A program made the position numbers and the translations under genes. Under the pieces are notes generated by a model, which saw only the letters and a list, made by a program, of their open reading frames with translations, made no database searches and had not been told where the DNA came from. This document shows, one piece after another, positions 45,846 to 62,980 of a stretch of 64,000 nt of DNA (its first letter is position 1; every line of letters starts with the position of its first letter). The DNA lies in contig WHVA01000216.1 in the NCBI GenBank assembly GCA_015179125.1, positions 62,001 through 126,000 of the forward strand. Reading direction: 5' to 3'. This stretch comes from Gautieria morchelliformis. Taxonomy: Eukaryota > Basidiomycota > Agaricomycetes > Gomphales > Gomphaceae.

Positions 45846-46313
45846 TGTAAGGGCAACCCTGGCTAGTCGTGGAGATCACACTACCACACAACTGACAAGG
45901 GGAAATCCAAAGTATGTATAAATGAACAGAGCATACAAGAGAGGGGGTTCTCACCTGACAAGGGGAAATCCAAAGAGAAAAGTCTAAGGACCCCCAATGT
46001 CAGCGAGCCCGTATTATACTACGCTGCGCAACCAGGGACAACGCTTGGCACCCGCCATCAACCCTGCATCCCCCTGACCCTTGATCGACCCTTGATGCCA
46101 CCTATTATGCAAGTCGCTTGATTTCCGACACTGTTCCGGGGCGGAAGTCGGAAATCGGAGTGGAACTGGCAAGGCAAACGGAACTGGTGGAAGTTCTCCC
46201 AGAAGCGGAATCGTTCCCGAAAGCGGATGCGGAGATGGAATCGGAACCGGAAGCGGAGTCGGAACTGGGTGTGGTGTCGGAACTGGAAATGGAACACAGG
46301 GTGTCCCCTGACA
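45846..46313 (-). repeat. 5' LTR of minus gypsy copy
   Basis: 468 bp, complete. In sense it starts TGTCAGGGGACACC and ends CCCTTACA. Confidence 0.9.
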
Positions 46314-46597
46314 ATCTCACGCTTGGCCTCATCTTCTATCGCAGGTATGGGCTCGTGCGTGGCTGTCTGCGGCCATCTCGCGCAGAATGTGCGTTCAATC
46401 TCTGGCCAAGTCGCGTCTGAGTCCTCGTAGTTGCGCGTGAACCACTGCCCAGCTGGCGAACTGTAAACCAAACTGAGCCTCAGGTATTCAATCTGCTTCT
46501 TTACCTCCCATTTGTGGTCTCTGCAGTCGCTTAGAAATTTTTCGAGCCATTCTGACTCCTGTTCGCGGTAATCGCCGTAGAAGAGCGGCGCGGTCAT
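46314..46597 (-). pseudogene. Fragment of a different retroelement Gag-like ORF
   Basis: The frame starts at 46597 and reads MTAPLFYGDYREQESEWLEK, with PAGQWFTRNYED and a Trp-rich segment typical of retrotransposon gag domains. It is cut at 46313 by the minus gypsy copy. The rest of the ORF, expected at the other end of the insertion, is not present there. Confidence 0.6.
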
Positions 46598-46858
46598 CTT
46601 TTTCGTATCTTGTCGTGGCAGGTATTAGTCAGGATCGAATCTCGCGGTGTCACCACATGGAGAGGCAGCTCTCAGTACTCAGGGAGAAGAGCTGGGATGC
46701 TCGCAGCAGAAGCCTGCTGAAGGTAGTGGCAGAAGGGATTGTCTGTGTGACCTAATCTATGTGACAATGACTACTACAGTACCCCGACTCCCTGGCTGTA
46801 CCTCAGCCCAGGGCCGGGTCTCTGGCCTACTCCGCTCCAGGAGCCACCGCTCCACCAG

Positions 46859-47113
46859 TCACCCCACTTCCACTTGCCTCCGGCCCCTCCTGAGCTCCCC
46901 TTGCCTTGGCCGCCCAGGAAAGAGGCTTCCTGCCTCCTTGCAGAGGCCTCTCTGACCCACTTCCGACCCTCCGGTTTTCTTCCACTTGGTCGACACGCGG
47001 GCCTTGAGCCCGTCGACCACGCACGCCTTCTTGGCGTCCTTGCAGCGGTTGCACGTGGTAGCCTTCCCGGCCAAGTCCCAGACGCACGGGAGGTCCCTCT
47101 CTGGTAACCCTGG
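46859..47113 (-). pseudogene. Unrecognised Cys-rich ORF fragment
   Basis: The minus frame encodes a short Cys motif TTCNRCKDAKKACVVDG, reminiscent of the CXXC-type repeats in basidiomycete transposon-linked proteins. On its upstream side it runs into the hAT-type MITE at 47114. No function can be given. Confidence 0.4.
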
Positions 47114-47697
47114 TAGGGCTGCACACCATGCCGTACAACCACGGCTGTATGGTGCCGTGTTACGGCCACGGCACCCATACCGTCAAGGGTTTGTGTGTGC
47201 TGCTGACGGCACGGTATACAGTACGGGTTGACACCGTATGATACCTAAATACGGCCGTGTACGGTGTGTACGGCATGCATTCAGAAAAGCCCGAAAACCT
47301 TGTAGCCGAGCCCAAAAAGGCATCGGCCGACGGGCGCTACCGCTGGTAGGCAGGCCATTTACGTGGCGCTCACGCTCCCGTTCACCCCTGCTGACATTCT
47401 GCCGCACGCGCACACACTGTAGCGAGCGGCTGGGTGTGATATTATCATTATTTTAGTTTTGCCGCCGGTCGTGTGCAGTAAGGAAGCCGGTGAGTGATCT
47501 AAGTTTAGGCTGAGCTATAATAGATCAGCCTATGGATCCGTCAACCGTAATACGGACGGTACGGTACCCGTACCGTACCGTCAGAGGGGGTGAGGTGTCG
47601 ATCATACGGACGGTATACGGTCTGCCGTATCCGTCAACTCGCCGTACATTATACGGCCGTAGCCGTAATACGGACGGTGTGGAGCCCTAAACCCTGG
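47106..47697. mobile_element. hAT-type MITE with 8-bp target duplication
   Basis: The element 47114-47689 (576 bp) starts TAGGGCTGCACACC and ends with the complement of TAGGGCTCCACACC. It is flanked by a perfect 8-bp repeat AACCCTGG (47106-47113 and 47690-47697), the hAT signature. Both ends are packed with CCGTA/TACGG pentamers, like the subterminal transposase-binding repeats of hAT elements. No transposase is encoded. Confidence 0.85.
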
Positions 47698-47963
47698 CAG
47701 CTAGGTTGCGCGGGGCCGTCGTCCTCCGAGTTCAAATATGTACTGAAACTAAGTTCCGTATTTATAGAAAATATCCGAACTGTTATTCTGAGCTGCCGGA
47801 ACAGAATTTTAGTTCCGATCTTTCCTTTTTGCACTTATTCCCAATTCTCGTATTGCCTGGACCAGTAAGCGCCTGCCGGCTCCGTGGGCCGAGTCGATTT
47901 TGGTTGACGTCAAGACTTCCAGGTTAAGGTTTTCACATTGCTACCTTCAACGATTGGTTTGCC

Positions 47964-54947
<6,984 letters not shown>

Positions 54948-55154
54948 TCTCTCGGCCAGAGCCGTGCCATTTTCCTCTCTCCCTGCAGTGTATTACAATC
55001 TCATTGGCACTACTCCGGATTCTCCACTTCACGTCATAGACAGACTTACATTGTGTGGTGGTCATCACACTGGGAATGCTAATAAAACGATTGCCTCATG
55101 TCAAAATTGATTAGGGTCCCAATAGGGGTCCAATAGAATATCAACGAATCACGA

Positions 55155-56543
55155 TCAACCTGTGCCGCCAATCTGAGTGTCGGAGTGAGGCTTGGCAAGG
55201 ATGTTCGAGTCAGGCGGGGCACAAAGATTGCAGAACCAATCGCCCTCTGGCACCTCTTCTAGACCAGTACAGGGGACATGAAACTGTTAGACAGACATGA
55301 TATCGCTCAAAGCATCTCCATAGAATAGGGCCGAGGTACGTACCCATTGTTTGGTACAGGCTGGGTTGCCGCACATAATCATCTAGCCAGTATCAAATGG
55401 CTTGAACCCATTGTGAGGAGTGAGTATACATACCGCTCCGTATTCCGGACAATCACAGTAACACCATTGTTTCTTATTGTCCAGCGCCCGTGGAGGATGA
55501 CTCGAAGGTGAATCGGGGTCAACATCACCAGGTACATTCGTCGGTGCTACAATGACGGTGGTCGAGGGTGGTGCAATCCCATCAGATGTGGACTGAACAG
55601 GTAACCTGGCATGTGAATCGTTGAACTCTACCGGTTCTTGGGTCTTGGATATGGCTGATATAGATTATTGATCAGTAACCCTGCAGTGGACATGGCAAGC
55701 GCACGGCTCATACGTTCAACCATAGGTACATTCACAGTGCTAGCGGAAGTTATAGGTTTCCCAAGGGCAGCTGCAGCCAGGGCAGGAGTGGGAAACATGA
55801 TGGTTGTCTCGTACTTTCTGCGTTTCTTTGCTGGTGAGTCTGCATTAGACCCTTTACAGTAAACAACAATGACATCTGACAGCGATGACTGACAAACACT
55901 GCGAGCTCCAGCCACCGGTGAGCTACCCAACTTAGTGGGGGTAACGGGAGCTGATGTATGCGTCATGCCTGTTGGAGATTTTGACAGTGGTTCAGTTCAC
56001 GTAAAATCCAGATAATTTCATGGAAGATAAATGAAAGGGTATCGACATCCATCCTTCTTGACATCAAGAGGTGAAATGGGATAGAACCACCAACAGATCA
56101 TGAATGCGTAAATTCTAGTCTCGCATGAAAAGGCACCGCTAATAAGACTTACCATCTTCCTCGACAGGTATTATAGTATGTGAGAAACGTGCATGTGTTG
56201 CTGCCAGTCGTCGATGTAGCTCAGTTTGTCGTTTTGCGGCCAATGCGTACTTTCTTTTCCATGACCGAACCTCCTTCTGGAGTCGACCGACCTCTGCGCT
56301 CCACTGACCCTCCCTGCCATTCTTGTACCGTTCTACCTCAGCCCAGTAAGATTGTGCTTCCTCCCTGGCCTTCTGTGCCTCCACTAGGGCATTGTCCCTG
56401 TCCTGAACGAGCTGCTGTATTTCTCGCCTCTGCGCCTCGTGTTCCCGTTTCCACCAATCAGCACTTTTCGCCGATTCGCGCTCTATGATTTCCATGAGCT
56501 TGTTGGTACATCTTTGGATAGACAACCCAGCATTGAGAGCCAT
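55155..56543 (-). CDS. ING-like PHD-finger protein
   Basis: Five exons (56153-56543, 55632-55968, 55434-55605, 55344-55382, 55155-55283) join in phase to 355 aa. An N-terminal coiled coil (about residues 10-120, rich in Glu/Arg/Lys) is followed by a low-complexity middle with the basic stretch AKKRRK. A C-terminal PHD finger (about 290-334) runs from WCYCDCPEYGAMIMC to WFCNLC, with C4HC3 ligands. The Tyr, Met and Trp that line the H3K4me3 pocket of ING proteins are conserved, while the usual Asp after the third Cys is Gly. ING proteins recruit histone acetyltransferase or deacetylase complexes, so a chromatin role in the nucleus is likely. Exons 2-5 are duplicated at 58480-59305. Confidence 0.8.
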
Positions 56544-56757
56544 TTCAAAGACGCGCTAAGAGGACAAGACGCGCGGGAGGGAGATGAAGACGTATATGGC
56601 ATAGATAAAAAAATGTGTTGACTCTATGTGAACTTACAGTAATGCCGCTCCTTCGGCTGCTTTCTCAGTCCGACATATGCGGTTGAGAGTCTGTGCTCCC
56701 TTGTGTCGACTGCCATTACACCCACCTTCACGCAACACGTTACCTTCCACGCGCAGC

Positions 56758-57807
56758 ATGTCCAGAACACCGGAAGTAATATCCAGCGAAGAGTTGCCAG
56801 CATCGGAAGCAAGGTGGGTTACGCTCAAGAAGATCAAGTTCTACGACCAGGCAGGAAAAGAGGTGGTTTAAGTTGTATTAAGTGTACATATGCAAAGCGT
56901 GACTCTTTTTCCAGCGATCATGGGAGGCTGCAGAGAGAAAAACGCGAAGTACCTCTGGCGTTGATGGTTAGCCTGATTCTGTTATTTGCGCCCAGAAGTT
57001 GATGATAGGCGATAGCTGTGGCCATCTTGGCTCTTTTGCAGCCAAAGGACAAGTCCCCTCCAGCTACCATTATAATTGAGCAGTTTCGTCCTCCTGTGGA
57101 GAAATTTGTCATAGGTTGGTGGGCGTTTTTTGGCTTGCATAGTTATAGGTATACTGAGACCGAAAATTACAGAGTTGCCTGCCGGTACATCGTCACATAT
57201 CCAAGCTCTGAACTCCGAGGATGACGTTGCATATACCAGGTCTGATCGACGAGGGCGAAACACCCGAACAGACAGCTTTTCGAGAGCTCGAGGAAGAAAC
57301 AGGCTTTAAAGCAGACAGTGTCCTCGAGACCTCGCCCTTGATGGTTAGCGATCCCGGTCCGCAGCTATTCACTGAGTTTGCACCGCTTGCCCCTGTGTGC
57401 AGAGCCTCACATAATTTGAACTGACATAGGTGAGCTCTCCAGGTATGACCTCTGCCAACATGAAACTCGTTTCTCTCCGTGTGCCTGTCGACAATGCCGA
57501 TGCGTTTGAGAATTTGCCCAAGCAACATCTCGAAAGTGGTGAGTTCATCGTGCGACGAGTGATCCGACTGGATAGACTCCATCGAGAATTGCAAGGTGCC
57601 GTCCACCATTTTGTTCTCACGACTATCGTTCATAAAACTCTCTCCCCACCAGCTTATGCTGACAAGGTTGGTCTTCCCGGATTGTCTCATGTGATAAACT
57701 AAAACACTGCTTGCCTGGACCAGGGATTTGTGGTTGATGCGAAGCTTTCACATTTCGCCCTTGGCTACGATTTGAGCTCTCGGCTTGCACGTGGAGATAT
57801 TTTGTGA
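56758..57807 (+). CDS. YSA1: ADP-ribose pyrophosphatase (Nudix hydrolase, YSA1/NUDT5 type)
   Basis: Hydrolyses ADP-ribose to AMP and ribose 5-phosphate. Exons 56758-56862, 56915-56966, 57016-57114, 57173-57184 (only 12 nt), 57240-57356, 57443-57666 and 57724-57807 join in phase to 230 aa, close to the size of yeast Ysa1. The start [14 protein letters not shown] leads to [10 protein letters not shown] and [14 protein letters not shown] complete Nudix box follows at about residues 90-112 ([16 protein letters not shown], then LEEETGF), with all catalytic Glu residues. The C-terminus carries [10 protein letters not shown] and [14 protein letters not shown], both usual in this family. The gene starts 214 bp from the ING-like gene in divergent orientation, so they may share a promoter region. 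Confidence 0.9.
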
Positions 57808-58073
57808 TCGTCATGGAGTACTTGAAGCCTCTTCACTCGCTGATGGTACATTTACTCTCGGATTAGATTGATAGAGCTTTGCAGTTTTTTTGCGCCTTCC
57901 CGCTTCGATGTGTAGCATTCCGATTACAAGAAGTCCATGTCAATCTTTGCTTGCTAGAGTGAGCTATGGTCAGCTTCCTCCTCTGCAGTTTGAAAGGCTT
58001 GTTCTGTTTCCCACTCGTGATAAATAAGTGAATCGTTTGTGAGGGTCAAGACTGTTCGCTCATACTGTATGAT
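57808..58073. other. Short spacer between Nudix gene and duplication
   Basis: Only 3' flanking sequence of the Nudix gene; nothing recognised. Confidence 0.5.
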
Positions 58074-58121
58074 TGCCTAATATATTGTCGGGATATGATG
58101 TTCCTGCTTAGCTATCAATTA

Positions 58122-58277
58122 CAGGTGATGCTTCTCGACAAGGGACGCATTGTGGAATTCGACAGCCCTGCAATGCTCCTGTCTGACCCCAATTCCCAGT
58201 TTTACTCCTTGTGTAAAGCAACGGGTCAAACTGAGTTTTCAGTGCTTAGACGCATGGCGGGCCTTCCGGACAATTGA
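58122..58277 (+). pseudogene. Duplicated last exon of the ABCC transporter
   Basis: Equivalent to 54795-54947, with LDKGRI where the parent has LDEGRI. There are no upstream exons, so it is a dead fragment. Confidence 0.9.
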
Positions 58278-58477
58278 TCTCTCGACCAGTGCCGTGCCAT
58301 TTTCCTCTCTCCCTGCAGTGTATTACAATCTCATTGACACTACTCCGGATTCTCCACTTCACGTCATAGACAGACTTACATTGTGTGGTGGTCATCACAC
58401 TGGGAATGCTAGTAAAACGATTGCCTCATGTCAAAATTGATTAGGGTCCCAATAAGTAGAGGTCCAATAGAATATCA

Positions 58478-59549
58478 ACGAATCACGATCGACCTGGGCC
58501 GCCAATCTGAGTATCGGAGTGAGGCTTGGCAAGGATGTTCGAGTCAGGCGGGGCACAACGATTGCAGGACCAATCGCCCTCTGGCACCTCTTCTAGACCA
58601 GTACAGGGGACATGAAACTGTTAGGCAGACATGATATCGCTCAAAGCATCTCCATGGAATAGGGCCGAGGTACATACCCATTGTTTGGTACAGGCTGGGT
58701 TGCCGCACATAATCATCTAGCCAGTATCAAATGGCTTGAACCCATTGTGAGGAGTGAGTATACATACCGCTCCGTATTCCGGACAATCACAGTAACACCA
58801 TTGTTTCTTATTGTCCAGCGTCCGTGGAGGATGACTCGAAGGTGAATCGGAGTCAACATCACCAGGTACATTCGTCGGTGCTACAATGACGGTGGTACGT
58901 GAGGGTGGTGCAATCCCATCGGATGTGGACTGAACAGGTAACCTGGCATGTGAATCGTTGAACTCTACCGGTTCTTGGGTCTTGGATATGGCTGATATAG
59001 ATTATTGATCAGTAACCCTGCAGTGGACATGGCAAGCGCACGGCTCATACGTTCAACCATAGGTACATTCACAGTGCTAGCGGAAGTTATAGGTTTCCCA
59101 AGGGCAGCTGCAGCCAGGGCAGGAGTGGGAAACATGATGGTTGTCTCGTACTTTCTGCGTTTCTTTGCTGGTGAGTCTGCATTAGACCCTTTACAGTAAA
59201 CAACAATGACATCTGACAGCGATGACTGACAAACACTGCGAGCTCCAGCCACCGGTGAGCTACCCAACTTAGTGGGGGTAACGGGAGCTGATGTATGCGT
59301 CATGCCTGTTGGAGATTTTGACAGTGGTTCAGTTCGCGTAAAATCCAGATAATGATAAATTCATGGAAGATAAATGAAAGGGTATCGACATCCATCCTTC
59401 TTGACATCAAGAGGTAAAATGGGATAGAACCATCAACAGATCATGAATGCGTAAATTCTAGTCTCGCATGAAAAGGCACCGCTAATAAGACTTACCATCT
59501 TCCTCGACAGGTATTATAGTATGCGAGAAACGTGCATGTGTTGCTGCCA
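58478..59549 (-). pseudogene. Partial copy of the ING-like gene (exons 2-5 and end of exon 1)
   Basis: Exon 2 is identical in protein sequence to the parent and the PHD exons remain readable. The parent's TGA is CGA here, so the reading would run on for a couple of codons. The coiled-coil exon is missing beyond its last ~50 bp. It could be transcribed from a chance promoter as a PHD-only protein, but this is speculative. Confidence 0.85.
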
Positions 59550-59849
59550 TCCTGATCCCAGCGCCGACGCGGGCGGACCTGGACCGCACCGCCGACCAGA
59601 CGCATACGCACCCGGCGACAGTGCAGAGCTCGACGCCAGCGCCGACGTGGACGAGCGGGGCGCGGACCCCATTCCCTCCTCCGACTCCGCCTCCGCCTCC
59701 AGCGCCACGGCAGGGGCTGTTTCAGTTTTTAACTGTTTTTTAATAATAGTGTTGGGCAAGTTACTTCTGTCACCGCGCGAGTCCGCGGGAGAGCCAGAAG
59801 GCGACGGGGACGGCAACGGGGAATAAAGCGAGCGCGGCGTGCGGAGCGA

Positions 59850-60040
59850 GGTGGCGCGTGTGTGTTGGCAGCTTCGAGCGGGGTCGTGCGAGGGGCGTGT
59901 GGTGGCGCGTGTATGGTGACAGCGTCGAGTGGCGTTGTGCGAGGGGGCGTGTGGTGGCGCGTGGAGGTGGCAGCGTGGGAGGTGGCAGCGTCGAGCGGCG
60001 TCGTGGGTGCGTGCGAGGGGCGTGCGAGGGGGGGGCGTGT
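59850..60040. repeat. GC-rich minisatellite, about 58-bp unit
   Basis: Roughly three degenerate units built on GCAGCGTCGAGCGGCGT and GCGAGGGGCGTGTGGTGGCG. Confidence 0.75.
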
Positions 60041-60099
60041 GGTTGTGTCCTGTCCAATCATCCAATTACAGCAATAAGCGACTGATCAAGGTCGGCGTG

Positions 60100-60210
60100 G
60101 GTCTGCAAACGCTTCAAAAATTAAAAGAAGTGCACTGGTTTGTCTGTAAACACTTAAAATTTTAAAAGGAATGCGCTGGTTTGTCTGTAAACGCTTAAAA
60201 TATTAAAAGT
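60100..60210. repeat. AT-rich tandem repeat, about 48-bp unit
   Basis: Between two and three units centred on CTGGTTTGTCTGTAAAC followed by CTTAAAA and ATTAAAAG. Confidence 0.8.
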
Positions 60211-60257
60211 GCGTTCTCCGCATCATAGCTAAAGGCATTATTACTACATATGTACAC

Positions 60258-60644
60258 TTGCTCAACGACAATGCACCACTCAAATTCACCATGCTGGCGC
60301 CGCACCAAATCCAACGGCGAATCAGCAGATCTGCGCCCTACAAGGGGCCTGGTGAAGATGGCATTCCTAATGTTGTCTTGAAAGAGTGTGAAAGCTTGCT
60401 GACCCCACACCTGCATATCTGTCTACAGGCAATCATAGGAGTTAGCTACTTCCCAAAGTGCTGGTGCACTTGGAAGACTATAGTGCTATGCAAACCTGGC
60501 CGACCTGACTACTCCATACCCAAGGCATACAGACCAATTGCACTTTACAACACAATGGGTAAGATCATCTCCGGCGTAATGACTGACATCACAGTCTACC
60601 TGACGATCCGCCACAACCTCCTCTGTAAAGGATGTCGATCTTAA
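60258..60644 (+). pseudogene. LINE (non-LTR) reverse transcriptase fragment
   Basis: The frame holds the N-terminal RT blocks of non-LTR elements: YKGPGEDGIPNVVLK, and KPGRPDYSIPKAYRPIAL with NTMGKIISG. The upstream endonuclease and the downstream catalytic FADD-type block are absent, and the fragment stops shortly before the next LTR. It is a 5'- and 3'-truncated remnant. Confidence 0.85.
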
Positions 60645-60707
60645 GACCTTATATCACAAGGGCACGACAGAACTTGACCAATGAGTGGTATTCTGAATGC
60701 TACGTAG

Positions 60708-60838
60708 TGACAGGTAAGAGTAAGATGCGATGGGGACCGCTAGCCGGTTCCCACGCATAAACTATACAGTGGGTCCCTAAGGGGCCCACTGGGATTATGT
60801 AATAACTAATGTACATGTAGATACACGGATTATTTACA
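60708..60838 (-). repeat. 3' LTR of a second gypsy family
   Basis: 131 bp. In sense (minus strand) it starts TGTAAATAATCCG and ends TACCTGTCA. On its inner side (60839-60854) is a polypurine tract, CTATAGAGGGGGAGGG in sense. The partner LTR lies beyond the window, so the target duplication cannot be checked. Confidence 0.8.
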
Positions 60839-60874
60839 CCCTCCCCCTCTATAGACAACTATAGGGGTTAACGC

Positions 60875-62857
60875 CTACTCATAGAGGTCGTCCATGAGGG
60901 AGTCCTCTAGAGTGGCCGATACGGCGACGTCGTCGTTGTACGGGGCCGGAGGAGCACGTGACTCCTCTGGGGGCACCTCCACGTCATCGGTGGTGATTGG
61001 GTGAGGCTGGTCGGCCTCGCCACTAGCGGCGGTCTCCGCTTGGGCGCTGGGGCCCGCGTCCTCGCGGAGCATGGCCTCAATGGCCGGGTCCTCCGTTTGA
61101 GGAGGGGGCCGGAAGCGCGCCAGCTCTTGGTCGAGCTGAGCGTGAGTGAGAGGTCACGGCACTGCGGCCCTCACGTGGCTGGTCTCGATGACCTTTTGTT
61201 GGCCCTCACGGGCGGCAGTGCTGAATGCTGCACCGGTGATGCTGCGCTGAACGTAGTGTTCAATGCGCGCCGCTCGCTCGCGAGTGACTCCCGCGTAGCG
61301 GGCCAACCATCTCGCGATCTCCGTGAGTGGGATGTCGGGGCCGGCTCGGCCCTCCACGGGGAATGGGCCCGTGATTGAGAGCCGCAGGGTGGTGCTCTGA
61401 GGCGTCAGCACTTCCCTGGCGTAGACGAGGCTCGACCATTGGTCCGTCGAGCTGAAGAGGTCGAGGAGCCTCGCCCTGAGCGGTGATGCAACCCCTTTGA
61501 CCCGGGGTGCAAGGGCCTTCAACCACATCCAGATGTCCATGTCGTCTAGGTTGAAGGTGCCATCCGCGTTGTCACGGATGGCGGAGGGGATTCCTTCAGG
61601 GTTGTGTATCCAACCCTTTAGAATGGCCGCGATGTCGTGCGGGGTACCACCCGCTATCACGAGACAATCCCTTTTGGGATTGCGAGCGCGTTGTTCGCGC
61701 TCGATGCGTTTGAATATGCCAATCATCTCGCGCGTACGCGCGATCTGCGGCGTTTCTTTTGCCCGCGCTATGAGTTCGACGAAGCGGGGTTCATTGAGCG
61801 GGCAGACGTCGTACCATTGGGTACGACGTTGTTGGGCCTTTCCTACCGGTCGTGGTAGGAGGCCCGTCTCGGAGATCGGTGGATCTCCGAGCGGGATGAG
61901 CCTTCCCTCCCCCGGGTATGGAGGATGAACCGACTCAACTGTCCCCGCCAGTGGAGGTAGGGTCACGCCAGGCCCGATGTGCTGGGCCTCGACCTGCGCT
62001 ATCCGCCGCTGAAGGGCGGGGTCGTGGATGGTGTGCGACGATGACGCCGCTAGGTAAGCACTGATTGCGCTTTCCTTCGCAATGGCTAGCCCATTGACGG
62101 TGTGGAGGGAGCCGCGCAATTTCTTGCGCTTCTTCTTTGGCTGCTCTGCCAGCCGCTGTGCCTGTTCGGGGTCGTACGTCTTCCAGACGGACGAGTCGGA
62201 CTCCCATCCATCTAGGACGCCGTACGCAGAGTCGGAAGGTGCGCTCTGCCCTTCCGTTGTTGTCGTGGTCGGCGTCGGCGCCGACAATCGGGACGCGAGC
62301 CCCGATGTTGCACGCTCCGGCAACGGCGCCGTCGCGCGAGGTGAAGATGGCCCGGCCACTGGGTCTGTGGCCGGGTCATGTCGCGGCATTTTTGAGGCAG
62401 CGTGGACCAGGGTAACCTGGAGCTGGGCTGCACTCAGCTGCTGCTCCAGTTCCTTGATCCTGGCGCGCTCGGTTACGAGCACATCGTCACGGTCCTCGAC
62501 CGCGCGTTCTAGCTCCTTGACCTCTTTTTTGAGGTCGTGGACGTCCCGGAGGGGCTCTTCTTGCGCGATGCCCCTTGGGAGCCATCCCCAAGCTGCATCG
62601 ACGGCGTCGCCGATGTCTTCGTCCCGCAACTTGACCTTGCGGGTGCCGGTCGCGGCCCTAAGGTGCACGGCGTAGTCCGCGCACGTTGCGCAATCGTCCG
62701 GGTGGATGATGGCGAGGGCGTCCTCCCATCCCACGATCGTCCAGTGCTCCTGGTCTATCGGAGCACGGAGAATGTCTGCGGCCCCTTGTCTCGGGGCCGT
62801 TGTTCGCGTTGTGGACGTTGATGGGTCAACGTCCATCCCATCTTTGGGGGGCATCAT
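60875..62857 (-). CDS. Unknown ORF in the env position of a gypsy element (one nonsense codon)
   Basis: The frame starts at 62857 (MMPPKDGMDVDPSTST) and runs 567 codons to TGA at 61154-61156. The same frame then stays open to 60875, so the ancestral protein was probably about 660 aa; CGA to TGA would explain the stop. A coiled coil lies at about residues 104-146 (KKEVKELERAVEDRDD onward), a Ser/Thr/Pro-rich stretch follows, and at about 240 stands PKKKRKK, an SV40-type nuclear localisation signal. The C-terminal half is folded-looking and not recognised. The tail is acidic. There is no signal peptide, transmembrane segment or zinc knuckle, so it is neither Env-like nor an ordinary Gag. Confidence 0.7.
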
Positions 62858-62980
62858 CTTCGTGGGTAGATGATGGTGGTGGTTGCTTCCAAGAAGCGAT
62901 GCGCCCTCGGAAAGATCCGAGGTGAAAATTTAACCACGCTGTGGCCGGAGCGTCATGTGGTCTGCACGTGACAGACGCGT

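Larger units (their letters stand above)
40400..46313 (-). mobile_element. Ty3/gypsy chromovirus, minus copy (ORFs intact, 3' LTR truncated)
   Basis: A close relative of the plus copy in inverted orientation. Its 5' LTR is at 45846-46313 (468 bp), and gag and pol are both uninterrupted. Its 3' LTR survives only as about 171 bp of U3 (40400-40570), joined directly to the end of the plus element's LTR. Without an intact 3' LTR it probably cannot complete a normal cycle. The right flank reads ATCTC within an older gag-like ORF. Confidence 0.93.
58074..59549. repeat. Segmental duplication, copy 2
   Basis: Direct copy of 54743-56205 placed downstream of the Nudix gene, with scattered substitutions and small indels (for example an extra TAAG near 58453 and GATAAATT near 59355). 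Both breakpoints are sharp and show only a few bases of shared sequence. Confidence 0.95.
59550..60257. other. GC-rich unique sequence and minisatellites
   Basis: A 101-codon plus frame (59521-59826) of low complexity begins inside the duplication and has no recognisable domain. It is followed by two tandem repeat arrays listed separately. Confidence 0.5.

Noticed and set aside
59514-60065. 183-codon minus ORF rich in His, Pro and Arg
   Set aside because: It is the complement of a GC-rich minisatellite and low-complexity DNA.
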